64,000 bases of DNA from Diphasiastrum complanatum. Taxonomy: Eukaryota; Streptophyta; Lycopodiopsida; Lycopodiales; Lycopodiaceae. Below, in pieces: positions 13,388-25,237 of the stretch. The notes under the pieces were generated by a model. It was not told the origin of the DNA. It searched no databases and was given only the letters and a program-made list of their open reading frames with translations. Both the position numbers and the translations under genes were made by a program. Every line of letters begins with the position of its first letter. The stretch's first letter is position 1. The DNA is taken from NCBI GenBank assembly GCA_029204225.1, contig CM055107.1:99331-163330 (forward strand), given 5' to 3'.

Positions 13388-14190
13388 GAGTTCATCTTTA
13401 AACAAACTGAATTACACACACCCTCATCATTGACGTATAAGTACAACACATATAAGCTCCAATGATCACTGCAATCAGAAAACAAGACATTTATGAGAAT
13501 CAATGTGAAATCAAAATTCATATGAAAAACTCAATATAATAAAATTCGAAAAAAAAGACACTTACTTTGTTATGCATGGCAGCACAAGAATTGGAGTCCC
13601 TGGTCCAACGTATTGGAGCAAATCATCGTGCATACTTTTGAAATCAGGGAAATCAAATATAGCCATGAATTGAAGGAGAAACAATGCTACATCTATAAAC
13701 AATGGGGTCTGAAAAAACTTCATCCAGTACTGAATGGTCCCACCTCCTGCATTGTCACTAGCATTTTATCCCTACTTTCTAATTCACCTGTTTCTAAACT
13801 AGAAAGGGGGAGACAAGCATTGGTCTCCAGCATCCTAAAACTGTATCGAGGACTTAAAGCTTTAAGATACGTGTTCAACAATTGGTCATACTGTACATAT
13901 TGAGGAGTATTTACAAGGCACGTGCAAGGGGTGACAGAAGTAATACAGATAAACTAGAAAAAGAATTGTCATTCAAAATTGATTCTACCTTTACATTCAC
14001 AAAATCATCTAAATCATTTTCTAGAACGGGAGGAGCAAAACTAATATTTATGGGGGTAGGAGGAGGAGATTTATAAGGAGATGAAGATTTAGAAGGAGAA
14101 GGTAAAGATGGAGTTTTGGGAGGAGAAGAAGAAGACTTAGGAGGAGAATGCCTGGAAGAAAGAATCTCATCCAGAGGAGAAGGCATGGAA
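12940..14190 (-). pseudogene. Ulp1-like (C48) cysteine protease gene, copy 1
   Basis: Three protease pieces lie in order on the reverse strand. Exon A ends VGPGTPILVLPCITK at a GTAAGT donor (exon edge 13566). Exon B (13267-13468) starts after an AG acceptor (TGATTGCAG) with DHWSLYVLYLYVND, matching the catalytic-histidine HW motif of Ulp1/SENP proteases. A third piece near 13010-13230 has MQSSQQVDSVSCG, matching the Gln...Cys-Gly catalytic-cysteine motif. A TAA interrupts that piece straight after the CysGly pair, before YTVCNAKHFFNWL. Upstream (13911-14186) is a Pro/Ser/Lys-rich linker, SPPKSSSSPPKTPSLPSPSK, ending in an acidic stretch. A (TG)n run (about 13360-13383) lies inside exon B. Such proteases are host SUMO/ubiquitin-like peptidases or cargo of MULE and CACTA transposons; the setting favours transposon cargo. 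The gene is probably dead. Confidence 0.6.
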
Positions 14191-14329
14191 AAATCCCTTG
14201 TTTTTTTTGGAGGGTCAAGAGACCTCCTCTTCTTTGAAACAATCCCGCTCTGTATACAAATAACAAGCTGGGATGGTTGAGATTGCTTTCGTTTTCTCCT
14301 TTTTTTAAAATGTCAAAAAAAAAGAATTA

Positions 14330-15330
14330 TGTAGTCTTGTTATTAGCTTCAACAATGTCATTGCTAGCAATTGCACCTATCTACAAGGATCAAAATCAAC
14401 AAGCATTATCTTGGGATGCTTTTTTGGATGTGTCGACTACCCATTTGTAAATAAACAAGGTTATCATGAATGGCCATCAGACCTATATGGCTATTATTGA
14501 AAATTTGCATTAAAACTTTGAGGTTGGTGTCGTGGGATTGCCACCAGTTTTGGTGTGGGATACTGTTGGAGGATTTGCGCATATTGAGGCAACCCTAACC
14601 CTAGTTAATAAATGAGAGGTATTTGGCATCCTGCGTGTGTAAGTCCAATCCGATGGTCACATAGAGATTTGATAATTAGAAAGTCAATAAAAGGAATTTA
14701 GGCGTTTTTGCGAAACTTTTAATGTCACATGCCTAAATGTCAAGTTAGTGAATAAAGTTGGGTTTTCCACAAAATTTCAATTTCGAATTGGTTCTCTCCA
14801 ATTATTGAATGGATTCCCACTCTTTTTTAAATATAAATAGTTAGAGAGGTAGAAATGGGCCAATAGGATTTTGAGGCTAAGGTCCTCCTTTCCATAAATA
14901 GGAGCAAACTCGAGTTGCTCCTCATGTTTTCATCAATACAAGTAGATTGGTTCTCTTATGGAATGGACTTGTGAATGTCCTTGCTCTCTAACTCTATTCC
15001 TCCATCTCTCATGCTTTGTTGTATTTGCTAATTGTTGGATCAGAATGTTATTGGAATTACTATTTCTTATGCTTTTGGTGAGAGATAAAGAGTAAGCTAT
15101 TATCATTATGGATCTTAAAGTTAATGGACGTAGTGTTAATCTTAGTGTATACATGCTGAAATCTGAGATACGCTATCGCTCTCATGGGATCGAACCTGTG
15201 TGATGACTACCTTCATCTCCTTGATTCTTGGATCTTGGATTGAGGATAGGATAGGAAATAAATGCACTATATGGGCATTCAAAGTGAAAAAATATTGAAA
15301 TAATATACAATGATGCACTTTTGACATGTG
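14330..15330. other. No gene; possible solo LTR at 14562-15160
   Basis: The segment from TGTTGGAGGATT (14562) contains two TATA-like boxes (TATAAATAG near 14841, CATAAATAGG near 14894) and a T/C-rich stretch like the R region of a plant LTR. No partner LTR, primer site or target duplication could be found, so this is a weak suggestion. Nothing else was recognised. Confidence 0.25.
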
Positions 15331-15335
15331 TATAG

Positions 15336-15960
15336 GTGGAAGAAGATTGGAGCCTAAATTACATCAGGCAGGAACTGTTGATCCTACAAGATTATATACT
15401 TTCAAACTTTAGATTCATTTCAAATGGTAAACTCGTAAGTAACTATAAAAATTCTATTCTTTATGTACATTTTCTTTCAAAAATTTCTCGTATAATCTTT
15501 ATACTAAATGTAACATACTTTGTATTAAATTTATGCGGGTACATAAAAGACATGAGCTCGAGATCAAATGCAAAGATATTGGTAAAACTATCCAACTGAT
15601 GGAAGAACACTAGTATTCACTATTAGAAAATACATGTCCATATCGTTACTCAAGCTGAAAGCACGAATCTTATTTTTTTATCAATCTAGAAAAATTGCAA
15701 TCCAGTATTGTACTATGAACACAACTTGATTGTAAGAATCTATATTGATATCAATAAAAATCCCATAAATGGGTTGTTTACATGTAAGATTGTGTCTCAT
15801 TTTTCAGATGGTAATATATACATGTTTACAATTGAAATCCTATTCGGTAAGTTTATCTTTATTTTCTATATTACTATCAGGAGCTGTCAAGACAACAATC
15901 TATTGTCTTGAAATTTTGCCTTCCTCTATATTAGGAAGGACTTATATTTCTCTTTGATCG
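15336..15960. other. No gene recognised
   Basis: AT-rich sequence with short frames on both strands. It may be intron or 3' flank of the second Ulp1-like gene, but its catalytic-cysteine exon could not be located here. Confidence 0.35.
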
Positions 15961-15984
15961 TATATGAGATAATCTACATCCTGT

Positions 15985-17250
15985 GCAACCTGAAAGGCTG
16001 TTAGGGCTTGAGCAGCATTCTTTACAACCCCCTCAAGCTCAGGCACAAAAGCTACGCCAATATGTACAAACATTTTGATCAACTCTTGTCGCAATCTATA
16101 TACATCGTTGGAATTGTATGACTCAAGAACGAACTGTCATCACAAACCAGGTGAACGAGTAATAACTAACAATCACAATAACGAAATAAGAATTAGAATG
16201 AAAAGAACAATGAACAAGATTATACTTTTTTAATATCCATGTCAACTTGTAGATTGTACCACTCAAAAAAGAGCTTTGTATTGTACAAGATGAATCAAGC
16301 ACAAATAAAAGCATCCCTTTGTTGTACACACTATAGATATTGAACGAAAATTATTGATATTATGACTTACAATTTATTCATACTGTGACAATAGATTTAA
16401 AATAATAAAAAAAGAAATGCATATTAGGGATAAATTGAATATACCTTGAGAGATTTAATAGTTATCTCCCCAATAGAAGTGGCTGTAGTCAATATTTCAT
16501 GAACGACATCATGAAGTAGAAAATCAAATTCTCTATGTGTATTTTCAGTTGAGTTTATTTTTACGCATAGAAAATTTGATACTCCCTCATTTATTTTTAC
16601 AAAAAGAATATTCAGGCTCCAATGCCGACTACAACAATCATAATGAAAATTAGAATCAATTCTGACATGAGTGTAGTCATCAAAATAAAAGACATCAACA
16701 ACATATAGCAAACCTTACTTATTCTCATATGGAATTAAGTAGAATTTGGCCACAGGACAACACTCGATGAAATATACAGCCCTTTCATAATCAGCCTCTT
16801 TTGCCTTCACAGCACCCACGAAAAATGGACTCACCACAAAAACAACTCCCTTCAAATCCATACTAGTACTATGCTACAAAAATTTTTGGCCGGCTTCAAT
16901 AATCAGATCTTTGATTTCTGAAGTTTTATCTTTAAGCTCTGTACAAAATTTGGGACCTAATCTATAGCTTTTATTTGAATCCGAAAGAAAAAAAGTCAAA
17001 ATAATTGTTGAGCATATCAATTTTATTGCCTAAATAAGATTCGTAATATGAATCCCAGAACAGGTGCAGAATCAATGACAGAATCCTGTGTTTTTTCTCA
17101 ACTTGAAACAGCATGTCAATTTGCTCTAGGAACTCCAGATTTTTTTCAGCTTGAGAGGCGCTGGAGATCCCACTGAAAGTGCGCTCAGAAATCAGAATGG
17201 AGGGCATTTAAGAATGAATGATGAATGCGCCCAAGACCAATACTTTGAAA
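15985..17250 (-). pseudogene. Ulp1-like (C48) cysteine protease gene, copy 2
   Basis: A relative of the gene at 12940-14190, in the same orientation. One exon ends AVYFIECCPVAKFYLIPYEN at a GTAAGG donor (exon edge 16719). A 90-bp intron ending TTGTAG is followed by exon 16445-16628, which starts SRHWSLNILFVKINEGVSNF and ends before a GTATAT donor. Copy 1 has its intron at the same place and in the same phase. Further 3', about 16120-16330 encodes GMLLFVLDSS, like the strand before the catalytic Asp, and about 15990-16110 encodes VYRLRQELIKMFVHIGVAF. The catalytic-cysteine exon was not found. A 17207-16971 frame (EKNLEFLEQIDMLFQVEKKH) lies upstream. The gene's 5' side abuts the copia element starting at 17310. 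Either partial or interrupted. Confidence 0.5.
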
Positions 17251-17309
17251 ATGCGCTGGACCCCCTTCACAAAAACGCTGAAAATTGGCCTCTCCAAATT
17301 CGCTGATGT

Positions 17310-17710
17310 TGAAGAGTAATGCTTATTTTACCCCTTTGGCTAAGCACTAGTTAAGTTGTAAGTTGTACATAACTCATGGGGCATGTTGTTAAATAAATAC
17401 ATGGGACCCCCCTTTTTGTAAGTTGAGTAAATTAGTGCAAGTGGCCCACTTGGCCAAGTAGCTCACTCCTATGGTTGACACCTAGACCTTCTATGCATGT
17501 AAGTGAGGCGCTTGCCTCACAAGGGATTTGGAGGACCCACGCCCTCCTCTCTCTCTCTAGCAATTCATTTCTTCTTCTAACCTTTGGTGTTGTGAGGCGC
17601 TTATGCGATTCTCCTTGTGTGATGTTTTCCATAGCCAAGTTTCTCAAGCTTTCATAGTTGATCTAGTATTGAAGTTAAGATACTCCATAGCTGGGTCTTG
17701 CAAATCATCA
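17310..17710 (+). repeat. 5' LTR of copia element
   Basis: Starts TGAAGAGTAATG and ends CAAATCATCA, immediately before the primer-binding site. It pairs with 22288-22688. Confidence 0.93.
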
Positions 17711-18186
17711 TGCTATCAGAGCAGGTTGTCTAGCTTGTGAGTCTGTGAGTGAGAGAAACTTCAGTGCTCAGATTCTTGAGAAGATTCTCATCTTCTACAA
17801 GCACCTCAATCTTGAAAGATGGCGCTTTTGATCTGGAGTCAGATCAGGTTGAGTCTTGCACTATTGGAGAGCTATTGGCAAGGGGAGTGGGATGATGCAA
17901 AAAGTTTCTAATTTTGGCTGAGTTTTGGAAGGTCTTCATAGAGGAGCTTACACAAAAGTAGGGCGCATATTCTGTAGGGGCTTTTGGTTACTGAACTACT
18001 TGGGCCTAGTGCTTGTGCTAGTGAGGCCATACCAAGTGGCAAAGACAAAAGCAGGTGCTGAAGGGTTGCCTTGAAGTGGCTACATACCCTAGTTTGGGGT
18101 CAAACCCTTGCTGTTGGAAGTTGTTTCTTTTCTGATCTTTTTCAGGTTGAGCTTCTGTTTGAGCACAGATTATAGCATGGCTAGTC

Positions 18187-19050
18187 TTGGGGAGAGTTTG
18201 TTGGGTGAATCTAGCAAACTTAATGGCACAAACTACAGAGTGGAAGATCAAGATGGCTAATATCTTGATGGACAGGAATTGCTGGGAGTTGATGCCAGGT
18301 AGAGAGATTGTACCAACAACTGATCCTGAATTGAAGGACTACATGAACAGGAGACAGAAAGCTCATAGGATGATCAATCTTTCTGTCGAGGACAATATTA
18401 TTCCTCACATTTGCAATGCAAGAGATGCAGTGGATGCTTGAACTATTCTGAAGTCTATGTTTGAAACAGTGGATTCAGCCAAGCTTGTGTATTTGCAAAA
18501 CAAGTTACATACTCTCAAGATGGAAGCAGGTGCAACAATTGGTGATCATATCACAAAGGTCAAGGACCTAATGGATCAGCTTGCTTCAGTTGGAGAGACA
18601 GTAAGTGACAGGAGTATTGTCCCCATAGTCATGAATAGCTTGTCATTCAATGTGATGCCCCTTTCTGCTAGGGAGAAACTCTCAACCTTTGGGGAGTTAT
18701 GTGGTCTTCTTTTACAGGAGGACATAAGAAGGAAGAATCTTTCTGAAAGGGAAGATAATCCAGAACATGCATTTGCTTATAAGAAGAAGCAAAACTTTCA
18801 AAAGAAAGGCAAAGGCAAAAAGAAGAACTCAAAGCAAAGCTTGGATCAGCAGGTGTCCAAGTTATAGGTTGGAGAGGAGTCAAGCACCAATTCCTCATCT
18901 ACACCCAAGAGGAAGGGCAACTGCAACTATTGTGGCAAGTATCGGCATTTTGCTTTTGAATGCAGGAAGAAGCAAAGTGATCAGAAGAAGGGAAAGAACC
19001 AGCAGGGTCACTTTGTTGACAAAGTTGCAGAGGAAGAGCAATCTGGAGGG
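18187..19050 (+). mobile_element. Copia part: gag with zinc knuckle
   Basis: A gag domain of the UBN2/Retrotran_gag type (KLNGTNY start near 18209, WKIKMANILMDRNCWELM, then the FETVDSAKLVYLQNKLHTLK helix). A lysine-rich stretch follows, and a CCHC knuckle (CNYCGKYRHFAFEC) near 18922-18963. This is the capsid part of the 17310-22688 element. Confidence 0.85.
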
Positions 19051-19079
19051 CTTGAACTATTCACCGCAGCCCTATCATC

Positions 19080-20657
19080 TGAATCCACATTTGGTGGATG
19101 GTACATTGATTCTGGAGCCTCAAAGCACATGACACCTCATAGATATTGGTTCAACACCTATGGGGAGACAGGAGATGGTCAGCATGTATGCCTTGGAGAT
19201 AACTCTACACATGAGGAGAGGGGCGAAGGCAGAGTTCCAGTGCAGCTGTCATCAAGTGAGGTGAAGGAAATCAAGAGTGTTTTTCATGTACCAGGGTTGG
19301 CTAAGAACTTGCTATCTGTTGGTGCCATTACCAAACAGAACATGCTGGTAGAGTTTGATGAATCTACATGTTTGGTAAAGGACAAAGATCAAAGCTTCAA
19401 GGTGGTAGCCAAGGGAATGCAAGAAAGGGGTCTTTACAAGCTTTACACAACCATTCCTAGCCAAGAGGCCTTGTCATCAGGGGATACCAATCAGGACAAG
19501 CTTTGGCACGAAAGATATGGTAATTTGAGCTATAAAAGTTTGCAAGTTTTGAACAAGCACAACATGGTAGTAGATCTTCCTAGCATTAAGTCTTCTTCAG
19601 ATACAAGTGAGGCTTGTGCACTAGGAAAGCAACAGAGGAAAAAGTTTCCAAAGGAAAAAGCTACCAGGGCCAAGGAAATTCTTGAGCTTGTGCATTCAGA
19701 TTTATGCGGTCCCATGCAAGTCAAATCAGCAGGGGGGCATACTATCTCATGACCTTCGTAGATGATTTCTCACGGAAGGTATGGGTCTATTTTCTGAAGT
19801 TGAAATCTGAAGCGTTCAAATACTTCAAACAGTGGAAAGCTTTGGTGGAAAATCGCACAGGGAAGAGATTAAAGACTCTTAGGTCAGATAAGCGTGGTGA
19901 GTATATTTCTGATGAGTTCAAAGATCTTTGCAAAGCATGTGGGATAAAGAGATAGTTTACTACTCCACATACACCGCAGCAGAACGGCGTGGCTGAGCGG
20001 GAAAATAGGTCTATAGTTGAGTGTGCGAGGAGCATGCTCAAGGCAAAGTGGTTGCCGAATTCTTTTTGGGCAGAAGCAGTAGCAATTGCTATTTTTCTAT
20101 TGAATAGAAGACCAACCAAAGCAGTTGAAGGAATCATGCCAGAAGAAGCATATAGTGGCAACAAGCCCAAAGTGGGTTGCCTACAAGTATTTGGGTGTAT
20201 GGCATATGCAAATATATCAAAGGACTTGCGGAAGAAACTTGATGCAAAATCCGTGAAGTGTATCTTCCTTGGGTATAGTGAAAGTGAGAAAGCCTATGTG
20301 CTATATGATCTCGAAAACAAGAAGAAGATCCTAAGTCGAGATGTCATCTTTGATGAAGAGCATTCACCCAAGATACATGAGCAAGAGAAGGATGGAACTA
20401 CTGAGTTCATACCCTTATTGATTCCACGGATGAGGATCCTAGTCAAGAGTCCTGTGAGCCTCAAGTGCAAGAGCAACAACAAGAAATCGAACATACTTGT
20501 TCGAGACCTCTTTTTGGCCAAGTGCCAGAAGCCAAAGTTGAGGACAAACGGAAGACTAAGACAGTACCATGGGATACGTGGTCACCATCCACATCACCTA
20601 CTGCTAGGAAGAAGCTACCTAGGTGGTATTGGGAAACAATCAAAGAAGGTCAAATGA
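19080..20657 (+). mobile_element. Copia part: protease and integrase
   Basis: Retropepsin GWYIDSGASKHMT near 19100, then GAG-pre-integrase KLWHERYGNLSYKSL near 19500, the integrase core from HSDLCGPMQV (19694) through LRSDKRGEY and MAERENRSIVECARSMLK, and the 'GCLQVFGCMAYA' block near 20180. Part of the 17310-22688 element. Confidence 0.85.
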
Positions 20658-20699
20658 TGGAAGGAGAGAGTAGTGAACAGGGTGTCAGAAGATCTCTTA

Positions 20700-22215
20700 G
20701 GTCTCATGAGAGACAAGAGACTAACTTTGCTCTTATGTCCACTATTCTAAATGTAGATGAGTCACAGTTTTTTCACGAATCCGTGAAGGAAAAGGTATGG
20801 CAACATGCTATGCAGGAGGAGTACGACTCCATTGTCAAGAATGACACATGGGAGCTCACTACATTGCCAGAAGGGAAGCAACCAATAGGTTGCAAGTGGG
20901 TCTATAAGACCAAGTTTCATGCCAATGGAACAGTGGACAAGTACAAGGCAAGGTTGGTGGTGAAAGGCTACGCCCAATAGGAGGGGCTAGACTATGACGA
21001 GACATTTGCATCTATTGCTAAGATGACATCTATCAGGACCGTTTTGGCCATAGCCGCATATTTTGATTGGGATGTCCATCAAATGGATGTCAAGAGTGCC
21101 TTAATGGGCACCTACAGGAGGAGGTTTACATGGAACAACCGCAGGGGTTTGAGATAACAGGCAAGGAGAATCTGGTTTGCAGGCTTACGAAAGCCTTGTA
21201 TGGGCTCAAACAGGCGCCAAGGGCATGGTATAGCCGAATTGACGAGTACTTTGCAAGGCAAGGGTTTGAGAAGAGTAAGTCTGATTGCAATCTTTATGTC
21301 TTCAGGGAAGGAGAAGACTTTGTGGTTGTTGTGCTCTATGTGGATGATCTACTCATCATGGGAAGCAATAAGAAGCTTATTGCTTGTGTTAAGAAAAATC
21401 TTTCTAGTGAGTTTGAGATGAAAGATTTGGGTTTGCTACACTATTGCCTAGGAGTTGAGGTTTGGAAAGAGAAGCGTTGTCTTTTTATCTTACAGGCAAA
21501 GTATGCACAGAAACTATTGAAGATGTTTAATATGCAAGAAAGCAAACCAATTAGCACACACATGGATGCAAGCAATAAGCCATCAAAAGATGATGGTTTA
21601 ACATTCGTAGATGAGACGCTCTATCGTCAATTGGTGGGTAGCCTGATTTACCTTACTACCACCAGGCTAGATATTGCTTATGCGGTTGGGATTGCAAGTC
21701 TATTCATGAGTAAGCCTGCCGAAGCACATTGGAAGGCAGCCAAGCGAATCCTAGGATATGTGAGAGGGACAATGACTTATGGGATTGGATATACAGATGA
21801 TGTGGACCTTCAGCTGGAGGGTTATTCAGTTTTTGATTGGGCAGGTGATAGAGACGATCGGAGATCGACGACAGGCTATTGTTTTAGCCTAGGTTCAGGG
21901 GCTATATCATGGTGTAGCAACAAGCAGCCTACTATTGCTCTATCATCTACCGAAGTTGAGTACAGGGCGACTATGAGGTCCGCCTGTGAAGCCACTACTT
22001 AAGGATATGCAGATTGCTCAAGTAAGACCTACATTGTTACATTGTAATAACCAAAGTTGCATTCAGCTTGCGAGGAATCCAGTCTATCATGCACGGACGG
22101 AGCACATACAGGTGGACCAACATTTCATATGAGAGAAAGTGCACAGTGGGGAGATGGAGCTAGTTTATTGTGACACCAACGACCAGATAGCTGATATTTT
22201 ATTAAACCACTTAGT
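20700..22215 (+). mobile_element. Copia part: reverse transcriptase and RNase H
   Basis: RT starts with 'WQHAMQEEYDSIVKNDTWEL' near 20800. It continues with LTKALYGLKQAPRAWYSRID (about 21180-21240), the palm motif YVDDLLIMGS (about 21337-21366) and 'LLHYCLGVEV'. RNase H covers about 21800-22200, with the 'ALSSTEVEYRA' block. Part of the 17310-22688 element. Confidence 0.87.
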
Positions 22216-22287
22216 AAAGATAAGTCTGAAAAGTTCAGAACTTTGTTGGGTGTCAGTTTGAATAAAATTGCCATTAAGGGGGTTTAT

Positions 22288-22688
22288 TGAAGACTAATGT
22301 CTATTTTACCCCTTTGGCTAAGCACTAGTTAAGTTGTAAGTTGTACATAACTCATGGGGCATGTTGTTAAATAAATACATGGGACCCCCCTTTTTGTAAG
22401 TCGAGTAGATTAGTGCAAGTGGCCCACTTGGCCAAGTAGCTCACTCCTATGGTTGACACCTAGACCTTCTATGCATTTAAGTGAGGTGCTTGCCTCACAA
22501 GGGATTTGGAGGACCCACGCTCTCATCTCTCTCTCTCTAGCAATTCATTTCTTCTTCTAACTTTTGGTAAAAATGCTCATGCAATTCTCCTTGTGTGTGA
22601 TGTTTTCCATAGCCAAGTTTGTCAAGCTTTCATAGTTGATCTAGTATTAAAGTTAAGATACTCCATAGCTGGGTCTTGCAAATCATCA
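22288..22688 (+). repeat. 3' LTR of copia element
   Basis: Starts TGAAGACTAATG after the polypurine tract and ends CAAATCATCA. It pairs with 17310-17710. Confidence 0.93.
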
Positions 22689-23924
22689 CTGGAATCCACC
22701 TGAAATAGTGCGCTTGAGATCAAGCCAAAGGACTGGCAATTGGACGTTCTAAAACCCTGTAAAAAACAGCAGAGAGGGCGCCCAATCTTCTCGAAAATTT
22801 TGGTCTCTTCCAAGCTGAGAAATCCGACCAGGTGGGCACTGCAAAATCAGATCCAAACTTCCTCTTAGTACTTGTTGATAGATGAGAAATCACCTATGGA
22901 AGACGTAGAGGATGCCACTACCACAATATTGGTCTAACATCTATGCTCTGAATCCAGTGTTAGGAACAACATAACCACGTCGAAGGCAAAGCTAGTGTGA
23001 CCCACCTAGCCAATGCACTCTTTTATAGAATGCCCCTCCTAGCCCAGTGTGAGTTTGCATGGGAGTAGTAGGTAGTAGTTACTGCCAACACCCAACTGTT
23101 CATGCTGCATGCACTAGATTACTATTGCATGTGGGGTCCTTGTCCATCACTGATGGATTGCATGGCCCCTGATTGTCATGCATGCGTCCGCGTGTGTCTG
23201 CATGCATATGCATGTGTCCGCATGGGCATTACTGGCCCTCATACGAACTGAATGGTATGCATGCATGCCTCTGACTCACATTGTCCTCTGCCCTCTGATG
23301 GTTAGGTGTTCCTTGATGTACTGTTGGGTTGGTACTGTTATGGTCTCGTAACAAAGTGTACAAGGCAATAGCTAGGACACAAGAATAATAATAAAAGACA
23401 GCAAAGAAACTATGAAGGATGCTATCTTTAGGAAGGAGATTAGGTTTCATTTGAATTTGATAAGAAGAGGTTAAAAGGAAAGGAGAATCTTTATCTCAAG
23501 TTTGCTCCTAGATATCATGTTCCTTTCCATGTGACAATTTGACAAAGATAATCAATGATGTAGTTCATCACTTGGCTATCCCCCATTAGAAATCGCACAA
23601 GCATTCTATCTGAGCCTCCTCGACTTTTGAGGCTTATCAAGCACACGAAAGAAAAAAGGAGATAGCACATTGAAGTGCCTCTTAATATTCAAGGATATTT
23701 ACTAGGCATTGCATTGTTCCCTCTTGGGAGGGAGCAATGTATTTCTAGTAGATTTGAATTCTTAGGAACACATTCTTGTTCTCATGAATGTTTGTGTCTC
23801 ATGTACCAACATTCCTTAAGCAATCTGTCATGGTGGGAACTCGTTCTTTGGCTTGCAATTAGCTTGATGACATAATTTTATCTAGGCCTTGAGGACCTAA
23901 TCTTTATGAAGATAGTTATTCTTT
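22689..23924. other. No gene; GCATGC-rich patch near 23100-23270
   Basis: No coding region was recognised. Around 23100-23270 there are many copies of GCATG/CATGC with short repeats such as 'gcatgtgtccgcatg', possibly a degenerate short tandem repeat. The rest is plain sequence between two retrotransposons. Confidence 0.35.
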
Positions 23925-24310
23925 CTATGAGGGTAGTAGGGCACCCATTGGGAGGGGGAGATCTCTCTTGTTTGCTAAAGTAGGATTTGGATCTTGAGTA
24001 TGCTATGGAGTGTTGTGGTATGCTTGTGATTTGTTTATGGTTAGCAAGGGGGTGCTAGATAGGTCTTGCTTGGAGCTTGGATCTAGCTATGGTTGGGTGG
24101 TGAATACTTGAGGCCAGCTTGTTATCTATCTTTGTGTTTAAAGAGTAGGGACACAGGCGGAGGAGAGATCCTTGGAGGGTTGTAGATCCTTACTTGCAGG
24201 TGGAGGCATCCTAGCTTGGAGTTGGGGAGCATCTTGAAGCTTGCAAGTTGCTTGGAGGACATTTGGAGGCTCTACCTTGGATTTGGAGGACTTCCTCACC
24301 TCTACTTGTG
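23925..24310 (+). repeat. Partial 5' LTR of gypsy copy 1
   Basis: Matches the 3' half of the LTR of gypsy copy 2 (44685-45154), with a shorter middle. It is identified by shared phrases such as 'gggagggggagatctctcttg' near 23950 and 'cttggagttggggagcatc' near 24214, and by the primer site directly after it. Confidence 0.8.
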
Positions 24311-24614
24311 AAAGTGGTATCAAAGCTAGACAAAGGATGGTAACCTTTCTAACCTTCTTCAGGTTCTATTAAGATCACCAACTAATTTTTTTTGGGAAAG
24401 ATTATAGGCTTTTCTATTTGTAGGAAGCTTGTAGTTGAAGTACCCAATGAATCTAGTTCTCTTTGGAAGAGAGTAGTGATGCTTATAGAATTGTTTAGGG
24501 GCTGCTTTTTTATCATGTTAGAGAAGTTTTAAAGCGGGCTTTGGGTTTTAAAAAGTTCTGAAAAAAAATTTGTGAGATGAGTAGAGGAAGTCTTCCTCTA
24601 TATACACAAACTTT

Positions 24615-24905
24615 TTCATTTTGAAGTTCTGTTTTTCAGACCTGTAAATCTGAAAATCAGATCTGAAAAGTGAAGTTTTCATTCAAACTTCATTAGTTAC
24701 ACCTTTCTATCTCCTAGTTTCATGAAGATGGCAATGTAGGAAGGGAATGGTAGTGTAACTTTGTGCATAAAACAAGTTTTGAAATTGTATTTTTTGTCAT
24801 TATGAAGTTCTGATCTTCAGACCTATAGATCTGAAAATCAGATCTGAAAAATGAAGTTTTCATAAAACTTCATTAGTTATCCATTTCTAGACACTAGTTT
24901 CTTGG
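24615..24905 (+). repeat. Twice-repeated palindromic leader segment of the gypsy family
   Basis: Two copies about 190 bp apart share 'gaagttctg.ttttcagacct.tagatctgaaaatcagatctgaaaa.tgaagttttcat'. The core tctgaaaatcagatctga is partly palindromic. Gypsy copy 2 carries the same pair at about 45550-45790, so the doubling belongs to the family leader. Confidence 0.75.
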
Positions 24906-25237
24906 TTTTGGAAATGTAGAATAGTGAGAAATGTGAAAACTTTGGTTGCTTTTGAAATGACAAATGGAATTGGAATATGTAAACATTAGCTTGGATTAGT
25001 TAATTGAAGTTTACATAAAGATTTGGTTGTCATTTTTGCTTGTTGTTGTTTTCCTCTTAAGCTTGGATTAAGCTAGCAAATAGTAGGTTTGGATTGAGCT
25101 TACAAACAATAAGATTGAATGAATAGAAGTAAATGTTTTTTATTTGCATTGGATGTAACAATTGAAGCATTTCTATCATTCTAATTTAAGCACTTGTTGT
25201 TGTATTTGCATAATAGGAAAACATACAGGCAACCCCA

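Larger units (their letters stand above)
17310..22688 (+). mobile_element. Ty1/copia retrotransposon with both LTRs, broken
   Basis: Two 401-bp LTRs (17310-17710, 22288-22688) flank copia genes in order: gag, CCHC knuckle, protease, integrase, RT, RNase H. The primer site right after the left LTR is tgctatcagagc, one base from the initiator-Met tRNA site, and the polypurine tract before the right LTR is AAGGGGG. By eye the LTRs differ at roughly 20 places (about 95 percent identical), so it is of moderate age. It is structurally complete but its coding region is broken in several places. The 5-bp flanks (gatgt / ctgga) do not form a target duplication. Confidence 0.92.

Noticed and set aside
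14580-14600. Telomere-like 'aaccctaaccctag'
   Set aside because: Only two units; common by chance and in plant promoters. Not an interstitial telomere tract.
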